From Schlesneria paludicola DSM 18645 (GTDB lineage Bacteria > Planctomycetota > Planctomycetia > Planctomycetales > Planctomycetaceae), in the NCBI GenBank assembly GCA_945862235.1, contig CAMAYU010000001.1, forward strand, positions 1 to 64,000: a stretch of 64,000 bases of DNA, written 5' to 3'. Position numbers and translations under genes: made by a program. Shown one piece after another: positions 19,867 through 29,232 of the stretch. How positions within the stretch are numbered: position 1 is the first letter of the stretch; the number at the start of each line of letters is the position of its first letter. The notes beneath the pieces were generated by a model that saw only the letters and a list, made by a program, of their open reading frames with translations, had not been told where the DNA came from and ran no database searches.

Positions 19867-20913
19867 ATGGCAGCCCCTCCACCGGTCTCTCGCGAACCGG
19901 CGTCGAACAGTTCCGCCTCCGATCAGCCGGTCGTTGTGTTGGAGCAGCTCTCTAAAAAGTACGGCACTTTCACGGCGCTGGAAGACCTGTCGCTGAAGCT
20001 CTATCCCGGCCAGATTCTCGGTCTGATCGGGCCGAACGGCGCGGGGAAGACCACGGCGATCAAGATTCTCGTCGGGCTGATTCGGCCGACCTCCGGGACC
20101 GCTCAGATCGCAGGAGCAGACTGCGTGCGCGACTCGCACCAGATCAAGCGGCTCGTCGGTTACATGCCTGATCGCTTCGGTGCGTACGACAACATGCGCG
20201 TGCGTGAGTACCTCGATTTCTTCGGAGCGGCGTTCGGCATCCGTTGCAAGACTCGGATCGCCCGCATCGCGGAGGTCATGGAGATCACCGGCACCGAGTA
20301 CATGAAGGACCGCTTCGTCGAAAGCCTCAGTCACGGGATGCAGCAGCGCGTCGGACTGGCTCGCACGCTGCTCCACGACCCGCGTGTACTGATCCTCGAC
20401 GAACCCGTGAACGGACTCGATCCACAGGCGCGGATTGAGATGCGTGATCTGCTGATCCGACTGGCCGGTCTGGGCAAGACCCTGATCGTGACGAGTCACA
20501 TTCTGCCCGAGCTGTCTCGCATCTGCGATCGCGTCGCGATCCTTACGCACGGCCGGATGCGGGCCTTTGGAACCGTCGAAGAGATCGGACGGCAAGTGAG
20601 TCAACGGCGCACGATGGAAGCTCATCTCGCATCTTCCGAACAGGTCGCAGCGGCGGCTCAAACCATTCGCAGACACCTCGAAGCGGACGCGGAAGTGACC
20701 GAGGTTCCGTTGGAAGCGACCGTCCGATTTCGGAGTGCCAGGCCAGAACAAGAACTGGGCGAAGTGCTGGCGCAGCTCGTCAAAGCCAACATCCGCGTGA
20801 CGCAGTTCCGCGAAGTTCAAACGGACTTGGAAGAGGCGTTCATGACGTTCACTCGCCCGGCGGAACCGACTCCCGCAGCAAGTTCCTCGCCGGGAGGTGT
20901 GACACATGTTTAA
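19867..20913 (+). CDS. ABC transporter ATP-binding protein
   Basis: 348 aa. Walker A GPNGAGKTTAIK near residue 57; signature LSHGMQQRVGLART (LSGGQ variant, with His and Met); Walker B VLILDEPVNGLDP; switch histidine in VTSHILPELSR. It belongs to the ABC-2 exporter ATPase class (CcmA/NatA/GldA-like). The C-terminal 80 residues form an extra domain common in these proteins. It overlaps the permease gene by 8 bases, so the pair is translationally coupled. Confidence 0.95.
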   Translation: MAAPPPVSREPASNSSASDQPVVVLEQLSKKYGTFTALEDLSLKLYPGQILGLIGPNGAGKTTAIKILVGLIRPTSGTAQIAGADCVRDSHQIKRLVGYMPDRFGAYDNMRVREYLDFFGAAFGIRCKTRIARIAEVMEITGTEYMKDRFVESLSHGMQQRVGLARTLLHDPRVLILDEPVNGLDPQARIEMRDLLIRLAGLGKTLIVTSHILPELSRICDRVAILTHGRMRAFGTVEEIGRQVSQRRTMEAHLASSEQVAAAAQTIRRHLEADAEVTEVPLEATVRFRSARPEQELGEVLAQLVKANIRVTQFREVQTDLEEAFMTFTRPAEPTPAASSSPGGVTHV

Positions 20914-22561
20914 GGCACTCGTGCTGCGTGAGTTGATGACCGTACTGCGACAGCCGCGAATGCTCGCGCTGCAATGCGGGCTGGTGACGTTGTTCACGTT
21001 GCTCGTCGCCGTGCGGTGGCCGACCGATGCGCGCGTGGCGTTGTCGGGTGTGCGGTCTCAAGAAGTCTTCCAACTGTTTGCCTTGGGGCTGTTGGCCATC
21101 GTGCTGTTGCTGTTGCCGGTTTTTCCCGCGACGAACATCGTGCGTGAGAAACAGCAGGGGACACTCGCGCTGCTGCTCAACACGCCGCTCGGCCCGTGGC
21201 GGATCTTGTTTGGAAAACTGCTGGCGCTGTCGGCCCTCGCGGCAATCATTTTTGCGACGAGTCTTCCCGCCGCGAGTGCCTGTTACGCGATGGGCGGCCT
21301 GTCGTGGTCCATGCTCTGCTCCGTGTACGGTTTGCTCGTCTTGGCGGCACTGGAATATCTGACGTTAGGGTTGCTCATCAGCAGCCACGCGAACTCCACC
21401 GACGCCGCTGTTCGCGGAACGTACGGAACGATGCTTGGGCTGAGCGTCCTGTCGCTTGGGCCGCACTACTTCTTTCAAGGGACGAAGGGCGCGTTGGCCG
21501 ACGGCGGCGAATACCTCCGTTCGCTGTCGCCGTTCGCGGCGATGATGTCGCTGCTCTCGGCCGGCGACATGGGGGGAAACGGTCTGATTTCGACGACCGA
21601 TGTCGCGAGGCGGTTCATGATCGGAGCGCTCGTGATCTCGACAATCGCGGCGCTGTGGACGGTCTCGCGATTGAATCACACGATTTTTGATCAGGCGCGT
21701 GCGGCAGGCAAAATCAGCGACGATCAGTCGTGGCAGGTGCAGACGGCTCGGCGACTTTTCTTCCTCGTTGATCCGCAGCGCCGTTCGCAGGGAATCGGTT
21801 CCTTCACGAATCCGGTGATGGTGAAGGAGTTTCGCTGCCGCCGCTTTGGCCGGCTGCATTGGTTGCTGCGATTGGTCGCGGTCTGTGCGGTGCTCTCGCT
21901 GGGGCTGACGTATGCCGCGACAGCGGGGACACTCGATTGGGGCGTCGAAACCATCGGCAGCATTCTCGTTGTGATGCAGGTCGCGCTGGTTGTGCTCATC
22001 ACGCCGAGTCTCTCGTCGGGCCTGCTCAGCCAAGAGATCGAAAGTGGCGGCTGGCAGTTGCTCCAGATGACGCCCCTCTCCACTTGGCAGATCGTCTGGG
22101 GCAAGCTGCTCAGCGTGATCGTGCCGCTGGCCTTGATCCTCTGTGCGACACTGCCCGGCTACGTCGTGATGGTTTACATCGAACCGGGAATGAAGCTGCA
22201 AGTGCAGCGCGTGGTCATCTGTCTCGTCGCGACAGCAGTCTTCGCGATGCTGCTGAGTGCGGCGGTCGGCAGTCTGTTCTCGCGCACGGCCACGGCCACG
22301 GCGGCGGCGTACACGGTCCTGCTGACCATCTGCGCGGTCCCGCTGTTGATCTGGCTGGGACGCGATGCTCCGTTCGGTCACGACGTGGTGGAGACGGCCC
22401 TGCAATTCAATCCGATTGCCGCCGCTCTGTCGGTGATTCGGCTGCCCGGTTTCCGTGACTACACCTTGATCCCCGCCAACTGGTGGTTCCTCGGTATTGT
22501 CTCGGTGATCTCACTGATCGTGCTGCTGGTTCGTACCAGAAGAGTCTCTCGCGCCCGGTGA
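20906..22561 (+). CDS. ABC-2 type permease with two homologous halves
   Basis: 551 aa with about a dozen membrane segments. The halves repeat the same cytoplasmic motif: EKQQGTLALLLNTPLGPWRI then LFGKLL (about residue 75-105) and ESGGWQLLQMTPLSTWQIVW then GKLL (about residue 375-405). The fusion would allow a single polypeptide to provide both transmembrane halves of the exporter. Partners are the ATPase (overlapping) and the exported protein upstream. The substrate is not evident. No terminator-like T-run; a palindromic element follows. Confidence 0.93.
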   Translation: MFKALVLRELMTVLRQPRMLALQCGLVTLFTLLVAVRWPTDARVALSGVRSQEVFQLFALGLLAIVLLLLPVFPATNIVREKQQGTLALLLNTPLGPWRILFGKLLALSALAAIIFATSLPAASACYAMGGLSWSMLCSVYGLLVLAALEYLTLGLLISSHANSTDAAVRGTYGTMLGLSVLSLGPHYFFQGTKGALADGGEYLRSLSPFAAMMSLLSAGDMGGNGLISTTDVARRFMIGALVISTIAALWTVSRLNHTIFDQARAAGKISDDQSWQVQTARRLFFLVDPQRRSQGIGSFTNPVMVKEFRCRRFGRLHWLLRLVAVCAVLSLGLTYAATAGTLDWGVETIGSILVVMQVALVVLITPSLSSGLLSQEIESGGWQLLQMTPLSTWQIVWGKLLSVIVPLALILCATLPGYVVMVYIEPGMKLQVQRVVICLVATAVFAMLLSAAVGSLFSRTATATAAAYTVLLTICAVPLLIWLGRDAPFGHDVVETALQFNPIAAALSVIRLPGFRDYTLIPANWWFLGIVSVISLIVLLVRTRRVSRAR

Positions 22562-22589
22562 CTCTGGGGCGTCAGCCCTCGTGTCCTCC

Positions 22590-22700
22590 GAGCGGGGTGG
22601 CGTCAGCCCCCTGGTTCTTGGGCGTCCGCCCGTTTTCAATGAACCAGGGGGCTGACGCCACCCCGCTTAGAAATGCCTCACGCTTGGCCGCGTGAGGTTT
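22590..22700. repeat. Two-hairpin palindromic element, intergenic copy
   Basis: Arms GAGCGGGGTGGCGTCAGCCC and GGGCTGACGCCACCCCGCTT, then a second small hairpin CCTCACGCTTGGCCGCGTGAGG. It lies between the permease and the HEAT-repeat gene. Confidence 0.9.
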
Positions 22701-22728
22701 CATTCCCGTTTTTTTGTTACTGCGACGA

Positions 22729-22782
22729 CCGGGCTTACGCCCCAGAACGAGGGGGCTGACGCCGCCCCGCTCGGAAGCCCTT
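22729..22782. repeat. Right-half copy of the palindromic element
   Basis: CGGGCTTACGCCCCAGAACG followed by GGGGGCTGACGCCGCCCCGC matches the right half of the 53441 copy. The left arm is missing. It sits 30 bases after the complete copy. Confidence 0.78.
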
Positions 22783-22808
22783 TTTGCCTCGCTCGGAAAC
22801 CTCTGGTC

Positions 22809-24608
22809 ATGCGACGCCATCTCAGTGATTTACTTCTCTCTCCGCTGCTGTTCGCGGCGTGTCTCGTGCTGAGTCTGCTCGCCTCCGAGCCTGCTTGCGC
22901 CGAGATTCGTCCCGAGTTTCTCATGTACTCCGACCCGGAAGTTCAGCTTCCCGGAACGGTCAAATCGTACACGCCGCGATTGAAGGCGCTTTGGTTGGAT
23001 GCGTTGGCTCGTCCCGAACACGACATGCAACGACAAGCGGCAGAGACGATCGGCAAGGCGCATCAGATGGGTGTGTCCGATCTCGAAGAGGCGATTCCTC
23101 AATTGGAGAAGTTGTTGGTTGCGGACGGCTCACATCCGGCGACGCGGTTCGCTGCCGCCCGCGCGTTGATCGCGTTGAAGTCGCAACAGTCCGCGCCGAG
23201 ATTGTTCGACGCGGCGCAGCGGCATGAGTCCGAGTTGCGACAGCTCATCGAACCCGTTCTGGCCGAATGGGACTTCGCACCGGCACGAGCCGCCTGGTTG
23301 GCTCGACTCCATGATCGTTCGAGTCGCCAGCGGGACACGGTGTTGGCGCTGCGCGGATTGGCTCACGTCCGTGAAGTGAAAGCGTTCGACATGGTGCGGC
23401 AGATGACGCTCGACCGGCAGCTTCGCCCGGACCTCCGGCTGGAAGCGGCCGTCACGGCGGGCGTGCTGGTCGAACGCGATTTGGAACCCGATGCGGCGCG
23501 ATTGGCCAAGTCGGCGGTCGCGCGAACGGCGAATGCGGCGCAGAGCCTGTTGATCGTCGATCGTCTCTGCGCCGTCCGTCTGCTTGCGCGGCACGCGAGC
23601 GAGCAGGCGCGAACGCTGCTGGTCGAACTGGCTCAAGATGCCGAGCCATCCATCGCCGCCGCCGCATTGGCGCGACTCAATGAGATCGATCCCAGCCTCG
23701 TCCTGCCGTTGGCGGAAGTCGCGATGAGTCGTCCCGATCCGCATGTGCGCCGCCACGCCGCCGAGTCCTACATCCAACGTCCGACTCCCGAACGAATGTC
23801 GTCGCTAGGGCGATTGCTCGACGATGTACACCCCACGGTGCGCGGTGAAATTCGCGAGGCTCTCTTCCGGCTTGCCGCTGTGCCGGAGTTGGGCAATCCG
23901 ATTCGAGTGGCTGCGTCGCACGAGTTGTCTCGCGACAGTTGGCGAGGCCAAGAACAGGCGGCTCTCTTGCTCGCGGCTCTCGATCACAAGCCCGCAGCGG
24001 GACGCTTGGCCGAGTTGCTCGAATCGCCTCGCCCCGAAGTCATGATCGCGACGGCATGGGGACTGCGACGGCTGGAAGTTGCGGAGACGTTGCCCGCCAT
24101 GCTGGACAAGGCCCGCCGCCAGACTGAGATCCGAAAGAAGGCGAATCCTGCGGGACTCGATGAACAGGTCGCCCATCTCTGCGAAGGATTTGGCCGCATG
24201 AAGTACCACGCCGCCGAGCCGCTGCTGCGCGATTACATCCCGCTCAACCTGGCGATGGGAATCCATTCGCGCGGGGCGGCCATTTGGGCACTCGGGTGGC
24301 TGCACGAAGGGAATCCGGAAGGAGACCTGCCGGAACTGTTCATCGGCCGTGTTCTCGACCCCTCCACGTTCCCGCCAGAATTGGACCTCGTGCGTGAATT
24401 CTCTGCCGTCTCAATCGCCCGTATGAAGGCGGTCGCCCAGGTCAAAGCACTGCAAGATTTTGCCAAGCCGCGCGACGGGTACGAACGAACCAGCTTGGTC
24501 GTGCGCTGGGCGTTGACTCAACTGACCGGAGAACAGTTCCCGATCTCGCCACCACGAGCCATCAGCCCCGGGCTATGGTTTCTCGAACCGGTAGGAGCTG
24601 AGAAGTGA
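22809..24608 (+). CDS. Secreted HEAT-repeat protein
   Basis: 599 aa from MRRHLSDLLLSPLLFAACLV, which is a signal peptide ending near ACAEIRP; the longer track ORF starts in repeat sequence. The rest is alpha-helical repeat: ALARPEHDMQRQAAETIGKA, HPATRFAAARALIALKSQ, DPHVRRHAAESYIQRPT, HPTVRGEIREALFRLA and similar units of about 30 residues. No catalytic motif. Such scaffolds mediate protein contacts; a role with the upstream ABC genes is suggested only by order and strand. Confidence 0.88.
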   Translation: MRRHLSDLLLSPLLFAACLVLSLLASEPACAEIRPEFLMYSDPEVQLPGTVKSYTPRLKALWLDALARPEHDMQRQAAETIGKAHQMGVSDLEEAIPQLEKLLVADGSHPATRFAAARALIALKSQQSAPRLFDAAQRHESELRQLIEPVLAEWDFAPARAAWLARLHDRSSRQRDTVLALRGLAHVREVKAFDMVRQMTLDRQLRPDLRLEAAVTAGVLVERDLEPDAARLAKSAVARTANAAQSLLIVDRLCAVRLLARHASEQARTLLVELAQDAEPSIAAAALARLNEIDPSLVLPLAEVAMSRPDPHVRRHAAESYIQRPTPERMSSLGRLLDDVHPTVRGEIREALFRLAAVPELGNPIRVAASHELSRDSWRGQEQAALLLAALDHKPAAGRLAELLESPRPEVMIATAWGLRRLEVAETLPAMLDKARRQTEIRKKANPAGLDEQVAHLCEGFGRMKYHAAEPLLRDYIPLNLAMGIHSRGAAIWALGWLHEGNPEGDLPELFIGRVLDPSTFPPELDLVREFSAVSIARMKAVAQVKALQDFAKPRDGYERTSLVVRWALTQLTGEQFPISPPRAISPGLWFLEPVGAEK

Positions 24609-24614
24609 CGAAGT

Positions 24615-26060
24615 TCATGCGGTCTCCAACGACCGTACGAATTCCGTGAACTGCTGACCGCGATCAGCGAAGTTGCGGAACCAGTCGTAGCTGGCACAGC
24701 CGGGCGAGAGCAGCACAACATCGCCCGGTGCGGACTGAGCCACCGCCCATTCGCAGGCCGCTTGAAATGAAGTGAGTTCTCCTGAGAGCAGGCAGCGATT
24801 ATCCGGCGACTGCGTGATGAGTTCCCGCAAGCGAGCAGCGGTCTGTCCCATCAGTGCGACCGCTTTCCCTCGCCGCGCGATCGCCGAGGCCATCTGTGAC
24901 AGATCGACCTGTTTGTCATAGCCACCCGCCAGCAGCACGATCGGCGACGTGAAAGCTTCGAGCGCGACCTCGGCGGACTCGGGCGTGGTGGCGAGCGAAT
25001 CGTTGAAGAACTTTCGTCCGGCGACCTCACCGACGAACTGCAATCGGTGCGGCAAAGGCTGATAGTTTTCGAGACCCAGCCGTACGGCATCGAGGTCCGC
25101 ACCGAGCGTCATCGCCGCACACGTCGCCGCCAGCGCGTTGGCCAAGTTGTGACGGCCGGGAAGCTTGAGCCAGCGTCTCAGCGGGACTCGTTCCTCGAAC
25201 TGCTTCAAACGCACACAAACCTGCTCGTCATCGCCAGTGATCGCGAACAGACCCGGCTCGCCGCGATCAGACAAGCCAAACGCCAGCCGTTCACCGCACG
25301 TTGGCCAGCTCGCCACATCGGCATCGTCCGCGTTGAGGACCGCCGCATCGGACGGCTCCTGCCACCGCAGCAGCGTTTGCTTCGACCAGCGGTAGTGCGC
25401 GACCTCATCGTGCCAGTCGAGATGATTCGGGCTGAAGTTCGTCACGATGGAGACAGCCGGGCTGACGTGCAGTCGATCCAGATCGGCCAACTGGAAACTG
25501 CTCAGTTCCAGCACGACGACATCGTTCGGAGCGATCTCATCGACGAGCGGCAACAAGCTGATGCCGATGTTTCCGCCAAGCCAACAGCGTCGCCCCGAGC
25601 CTTCTCGCTGGACGTGATGACTGAGGATCGAATGCGTCAACGCCGTCGTGGTGGACTTCCCGTTGCTCCCGGTGACCGCGACGACCGGTGCGCGGTTCCA
25701 CTGCCAGAACAGATTCATCTCACTCGTCAGCGGCACACCCGCCGCGCGGGCGATCTGCAAACAAGCGTGGTCGCGCCGGATGCCGGGATTGACCACGATC
25801 AATTCGGCGCGACGAAAGTCTTCGTCGTCGTGCCCTCCCAGTTTGAACTCGACCGCCGCAAGATCGCGTTCACTGAGAGAGCCTCTCAGTTCCGCTAGCG
25901 ACTCGGCCAACTTCTCGGCCGGGCGCGTATCGGTCACGGTGACGATGGCTCCTCGCCCCACGAAGAACTTCACGGCTCCCAGTCCGCCGCCAAACGAACC
26001 GAGTCCCATGACCAACACGCGCACACCGCGATAGTCGCGTTGAGGATGATCCGGAATCAT
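24615..26060 (-). CDS. murD: UDP-N-acetylmuramoylalanine--D-glutamate ligase
   Basis: Adds D-Glu to UDP-MurNAc-L-Ala in peptidoglycan precursor synthesis (cytoplasm). 481 aa. N-terminal nucleotide-binding VLVMGLGSFGGGLGAVKF; ATP loop VAVTGSNGKSTTTALTHS near residue 130; central LELSSFQLADLDRL and TNFSPNHLDWH; C-terminal FNDSLATTPESAEVAL. The presence of murD fits the revised view that planctomycetes do make peptidoglycan. It stands alone, without the rest of the dcw cluster, and converges with the HEAT gene (6-base gap). Confidence 0.95.
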   Translation of the reverse strand: MIPDHPQRDYRGVRVLVMGLGSFGGGLGAVKFFVGRGAIVTVTDTRPAEKLAESLAELRGSLSERDLAAVEFKLGGHDDEDFRRAELIVVNPGIRRDHACLQIARAAGVPLTSEMNLFWQWNRAPVVAVTGSNGKSTTTALTHSILSHHVQREGSGRRCWLGGNIGISLLPLVDEIAPNDVVVLELSSFQLADLDRLHVSPAVSIVTNFSPNHLDWHDEVAHYRWSKQTLLRWQEPSDAAVLNADDADVASWPTCGERLAFGLSDRGEPGLFAITGDDEQVCVRLKQFEERVPLRRWLKLPGRHNLANALAATCAAMTLGADLDAVRLGLENYQPLPHRLQFVGEVAGRKFFNDSLATTPESAEVALEAFTSPIVLLAGGYDKQVDLSQMASAIARRGKAVALMGQTAARLRELITQSPDNRCLLSGELTSFQAACEWAVAQSAPGDVVLLSPGCASYDWFRNFADRGQQFTEFVRSLETA

Positions 26061-26199
26061 GTTGGTACCTCAGAGTAAAAGGCGAAGCAGAAGTTGGACC
26101 ACGGATAACTCGGAAGGCCCGGATCAGGCAAAGGCCAGTCAGTCGAAGAGCGAGATGACTTGTGCTTCGCAGACCACGAAAAATCGACACGTTGAGTTT

Positions 26200-26287
26200 G
26201 GCAAAATGATGAGGAACAAAATCATCAAGTCAGGCAGTCGGTGTGCTTGCGAACCTCTTCCATCATTTTTTGCTTCATCATTTTGTC
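26200..26287. repeat. AT-rich inverted repeat upstream of murD
   Basis: GGCAAAATGATGAGGAACAA and the inverted TTTTTTGCTTCATCATTTTG form imperfect arms about 35 bases apart. It occupies the 325-base gap 26061-26385, in which no gene is seen. Confidence 0.65.
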
Positions 26288-26385
26288 ATTCTGGTTTGGG
26301 GTTCCTTGAGTAGCGGGTGGCCCGTGCCGGGTTATCCGTGGTTTCATCTCAAGCCGTGGTCTTCTCGATTTGAATCAAGATGGTT

Positions 26386-27009
26386 TCAGTTGGCTTGTCC
26401 GATCTGGAAATGCCGGTCGAACCAAGTCACTCCATCGCGAAAGCTCTTCAAAATCGTGTCGGCCTGAGTCGCGAAGTCTGGCAACTCGACCGGTGCGAAC
26501 AGCGCCGTCACCATTTTTGCCCGCGAACCTGCTTCGAGATCAAAGAGGTAGTCGCCACAAAACAACAGTTCGGCGGGCGGAATGTTCCAAGCCGTGCTAA
26601 TGAGTAACAAGCCCGCCGGATCGGGTTTGGGGGGAGCGTCTTCGCGGGTCAGAACCATGTCGAACTGAAGCCCCAGCCGCGCGAGCACGATCTCCGTCGA
26701 AGCGCGCGAGTTGCGTGTCAGCACCGCGCGCGGCAGGCCGCGCGTTTCGAGCCATTTCAAAAACTCGGGCACGCCATCAAACAGCGTCGCTTGCTCCGCA
26801 CCAGCCAACTCGTGCCGATGGAGGATCGCCTGCAAGCGCTCTCGCTCAGCCGCCGATTCGGTCTGCTCGACCGCTTCCAAAATCGGCACTCCCGGCGGCA
26901 AGCTCATGTCGCGGCGAATTGCGTCAAAATCCAACCGCGAATCGACGAGCGTCCCATCGAGATCGAAGATCACTCCGCGCAGTATGCGTTTGTCGCTCAA
27001 GGGACTCAT
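26386..27009 (-). CDS. HAD family hydrolase (phosphoglycolate-phosphatase-like)
   Basis: 207 aa from MSPLSDKRILRGVIFDLDGT; the track's upstream extension is non-conserved. HAD motif I DLDGTLVDS with the nucleophile Asp, motif II in VLTRNSRAS, the lysine in PPKPDPAGL, and motif III/IV CGDYLFDLEAG. The cap between motifs I and II is small and helical. Probable cytoplasmic phosphomonoesterase of unknown substrate. It lies 83 bases downstream of the histidine phosphatase on the same strand. Confidence 0.9.
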   Translation of the reverse strand: MSPLSDKRILRGVIFDLDGTLVDSRLDFDAIRRDMSLPPGVPILEAVEQTESAAERERLQAILHRHELAGAEQATLFDGVPEFLKWLETRGLPRAVLTRNSRASTEIVLARLGLQFDMVLTREDAPPKPDPAGLLLISTAWNIPPAELLFCGDYLFDLEAGSRAKMVTALFAPVELPDFATQADTILKSFRDGVTWFDRHFQIGQAN

Positions 27010-27092
27010 CCTTAGATGAAGGGAGAAGTGCAAAGTGATCACCTTGCACTTTGCACTGCTTCTCCGGGCGATCTCCAATTCCCGACGCGCAC

Positions 27093-27761
27093 TCACGACT
27101 CGGTGAGGTGCCAGATCGAATTGACCGAGACGACATCGGTCAGTTCGGCGCTGCGATGGATGATGTTCACGCAGCAGTTCGTCTGGCGGACTCGTCGAGC
27201 CAGCGTGAGGTCGATGCCGAGCAGATGCGAGAGGTACGCGCGGTTCACCATGTTGTGAGCCACGACCAACACATTCTGTCCGGAATGAGCTGCCAAGATG
27301 TCGTTCAGTGCCGGAGCGACGCGAGCCAGTACGTCTTCGTAGGACTCGCCCCCCGGATGTCGTTCTCGCGCGGGATTGGCAAGGAACCGCGCGACCTCAT
27401 CGGGGTCGCGGGCGCGAATCTCATCCCACGACAGGCCCTGCCACCGACCGACGCTGCATTCCTTCAAGGCGTCAACGGGACGAATCGAGATCCCGCGTGG
27501 GTCGGCATTCAGCGAAGCGGTCTGCTGGGCGCGGATCATCGGACTGGCATAGACCGCCGAGAACTCGACCTCACGTAGAAAGGCCGCCACTTCACGAGCC
27601 TGTTGCCAACCCTTGGTCGTCAGCGGCGTGTCGATCTCGCTACCTTGTAAGACAAACGGCTTCCGCTCGTTCGCCTCGGTCGATCCATGTCGCACGAGAA
27701 ACATCCGTGTCACCCGCGAGTCGGGCGGTCGGCATAGTTCGGCAGTCGCGGTCGGTGTCAT
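27093..27761 (-). CDS. Histidine phosphatase family protein (phosphoglycerate-mutase-like)
   Basis: 222 aa from the ATG of MTPTATAELCRPPD; a TTG three codons upstream is the track start and MFLVRHGS is a later option. The catalytic RHG motif FLVRHGSTEANER, the second arm VYASPMIRAQQTASL, the acid in LKECSVGRWQGLSWDE, and the late histidine VLVVAHNMVNRAYL are all present. It could be a cobalamin/alpha-ribazole phosphatase or a broad phosphatase; it is not the apgM-type mutase found downstream. Confidence 0.88.
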   Translation of the reverse strand: MTPTATAELCRPPDSRVTRMFLVRHGSTEANERKPFVLQGSEIDTPLTTKGWQQAREVAAFLREVEFSAVYASPMIRAQQTASLNADPRGISIRPVDALKECSVGRWQGLSWDEIRARDPDEVARFLANPARERHPGGESYEDVLARVAPALNDILAAHSGQNVLVVAHNMVNRAYLSHLLGIDLTLARRVRQTNCCVNIIHRSAELTDVVSVNSIWHLTES

Positions 27762-27871
27762 GCGGTGCAATCCGTTGCGGGTTGGTATTGGTCGCTGCTG
27801 TTCCCAGAAGTCCGGCTTTGCTGATACCTCGCACAGTCAGTGGTGAAACATCTGACAGTGATGAAACATCT

Positions 27872-27980
27872 GAGCGGGGCGGCGTCAGCCCCCCGGTTCT
27901 TCCGAAGAGGGCTGACGCCCAGGAACCGGGGGGCTGACGCCACCCCGCTCAGAAATCGCTCACGCTGTGCCGCATGAGGA
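27872..27980. repeat. Two-hairpin palindromic element, intergenic copy
   Basis: GAGCGGGGCGGCGTCAGCCC and GGGCTGACGCCACCCCGCTC, then AGAAATCGCTCACGCTGTGC and GCATGAGG, in the gap between the histidine phosphatase and apgM. Confidence 0.9.
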
Positions 27981-28023
27981 ATAACGCTGGACCTCGATGT
28001 TCTTGTTCTTCACCATCGTTCAA

Positions 28024-29232
28024 TCACGCGCCGTACTTTTCCAACCGACCGGCGTGAGCCAGTGTGAGGAGCATCAGGTGCTTGGCCTCGAACTGCCCGA
28101 GACCGCCGCGCAGGCATTGGGCTTCACCGAACGAAGTCGATCCATCGAAGCGGCAGGTGTCGGCGGCGAGGAGTGTCGGGACCGGGTGCCAACTGTGCGA
28201 CTTCATCTTGCTCGGCGTGCTGTGATCGCCGGTGACGACGATCACTTCCGGATTGAGTGCCGTGATGCGCGGGATGAACTGGTCGAGTTCTTCCGTCCGC
28301 TGGACCTTCAACGCGAAGTTGCCGTCCTCACCCGACGAGTCGGTGTACTTCCAGTGAATGAAGAAGAAGTCGTAGTCGTTCCACGAGGCTTCGAGTCGCG
28401 CCAACTGGTCTTCGAGCGTGTGGCCCGCGTCGAGAATGTCCATCCCGACGAGTCGCGCCAATCCGCGATACATCGGGTAGACGGCGATCGCTGCGGCCCG
28501 CAGTCCGTAGACCTCTTTCACCGGCGGAATGAGCGGCAGCTTGTCGATGCCGCGCAGCGTGAGGAAGTTGGCGGGAGCATCGCCCTTCAAAACCTCTTTG
28601 GCTTGGCGGAGGAACTCCTTCGCGATGGCGGCGGTCTTCTCGCTACCGGCCGATCGCGCGACGGGATCGAGTGCTGGAACGCCAGTCTTCTGCGGATCGG
28701 TATCTCCCACGTCACCGCCGAGTCCTTCGCCTCGGAAAATGAGGACCGTGCGATAGCCTTCGCCCGCCCGCACGAAGACCTCAACGCCGGGAATCTTGAT
28801 CTCGTTGAGCTTGGCGCTCAGCTTGGAACCGATCTCCGTCCCGATGCGCCCCGCGCGGCGATCCGTGATGCGTCCGGCATCATCGATCGTGCAAAAATTG
28901 CCTCGAATGGCGACATCGTTGGGGCCGAGAGCGAAGTCGATCCCGAGGGCTTCCAACACTCCGCGACCGATCTGGTACTTGACTGGGTCGTAGCCAAACA
29001 GGCCGAGATGTCCGGGACCGCTCCCCGGTGCGATCCCCGGCAGAACCGGCGTGCTGAGTCCAAGCGTGCCACGTCGCGCCAGCGCGTCGAGGTTCGGCGT
29101 GTGAGCCGTCTCCAATTCCGTCTTGCCACCCGGCGTGAGCGGCAACCCGCCCAACCCGTCTCCCACAAGGAACACAATTTTGGAGCCATTGTCTTTCTGC
29201 AACCGGCGGGTGAAATCATGCGGGTCGGTCAT
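28024..29232 (-). CDS. apgM: 2,3-bisphosphoglycerate-independent phosphoglycerate mutase, archaeal type
   Basis: 402 aa; glycolytic interconversion of 3- and 2-phosphoglycerate. Alkaline-phosphatase-superfamily metalloenzyme: FLVGDGLGGLPL (metal-binding Asp), ETAHTPNLDALARRGT, GSGPGHLGLFGYDPVKY (the archaeal-type signature), RGNFCTIDD and a late VIVVTGDHSTPSKMKSHSWH with metal-binding His. The ATG start at MTDPHDFTRRLQK is followed quickly by the first motif. It is commonly found in planctomycetes instead of, or beside, GpmI. Confidence 0.93.
   Translation of the reverse strand: MTDPHDFTRRLQKDNGSKIVFLVGDGLGGLPLTPGGKTELETAHTPNLDALARRGTLGLSTPVLPGIAPGSGPGHLGLFGYDPVKYQIGRGVLEALGIDFALGPNDVAIRGNFCTIDDAGRITDRRAGRIGTEIGSKLSAKLNEIKIPGVEVFVRAGEGYRTVLIFRGEGLGGDVGDTDPQKTGVPALDPVARSAGSEKTAAIAKEFLRQAKEVLKGDAPANFLTLRGIDKLPLIPPVKEVYGLRAAAIAVYPMYRGLARLVGMDILDAGHTLEDQLARLEASWNDYDFFFIHWKYTDSSGEDGNFALKVQRTEELDQFIPRITALNPEVIVVTGDHSTPSKMKSHSWHPVPTLLAADTCRFDGSTSFGEAQCLRGGLGQFEAKHLMLLTLAHAGRLEKYGA

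Noticed and set aside
19810-20997. 395-aa minus-strand ORF
   Set aside because: Antisense to the ABC ATPase.
21365-22405. 346-aa minus-strand ORF
   Set aside because: Antisense to the permease; composition typical of reverse reading of membrane segments.
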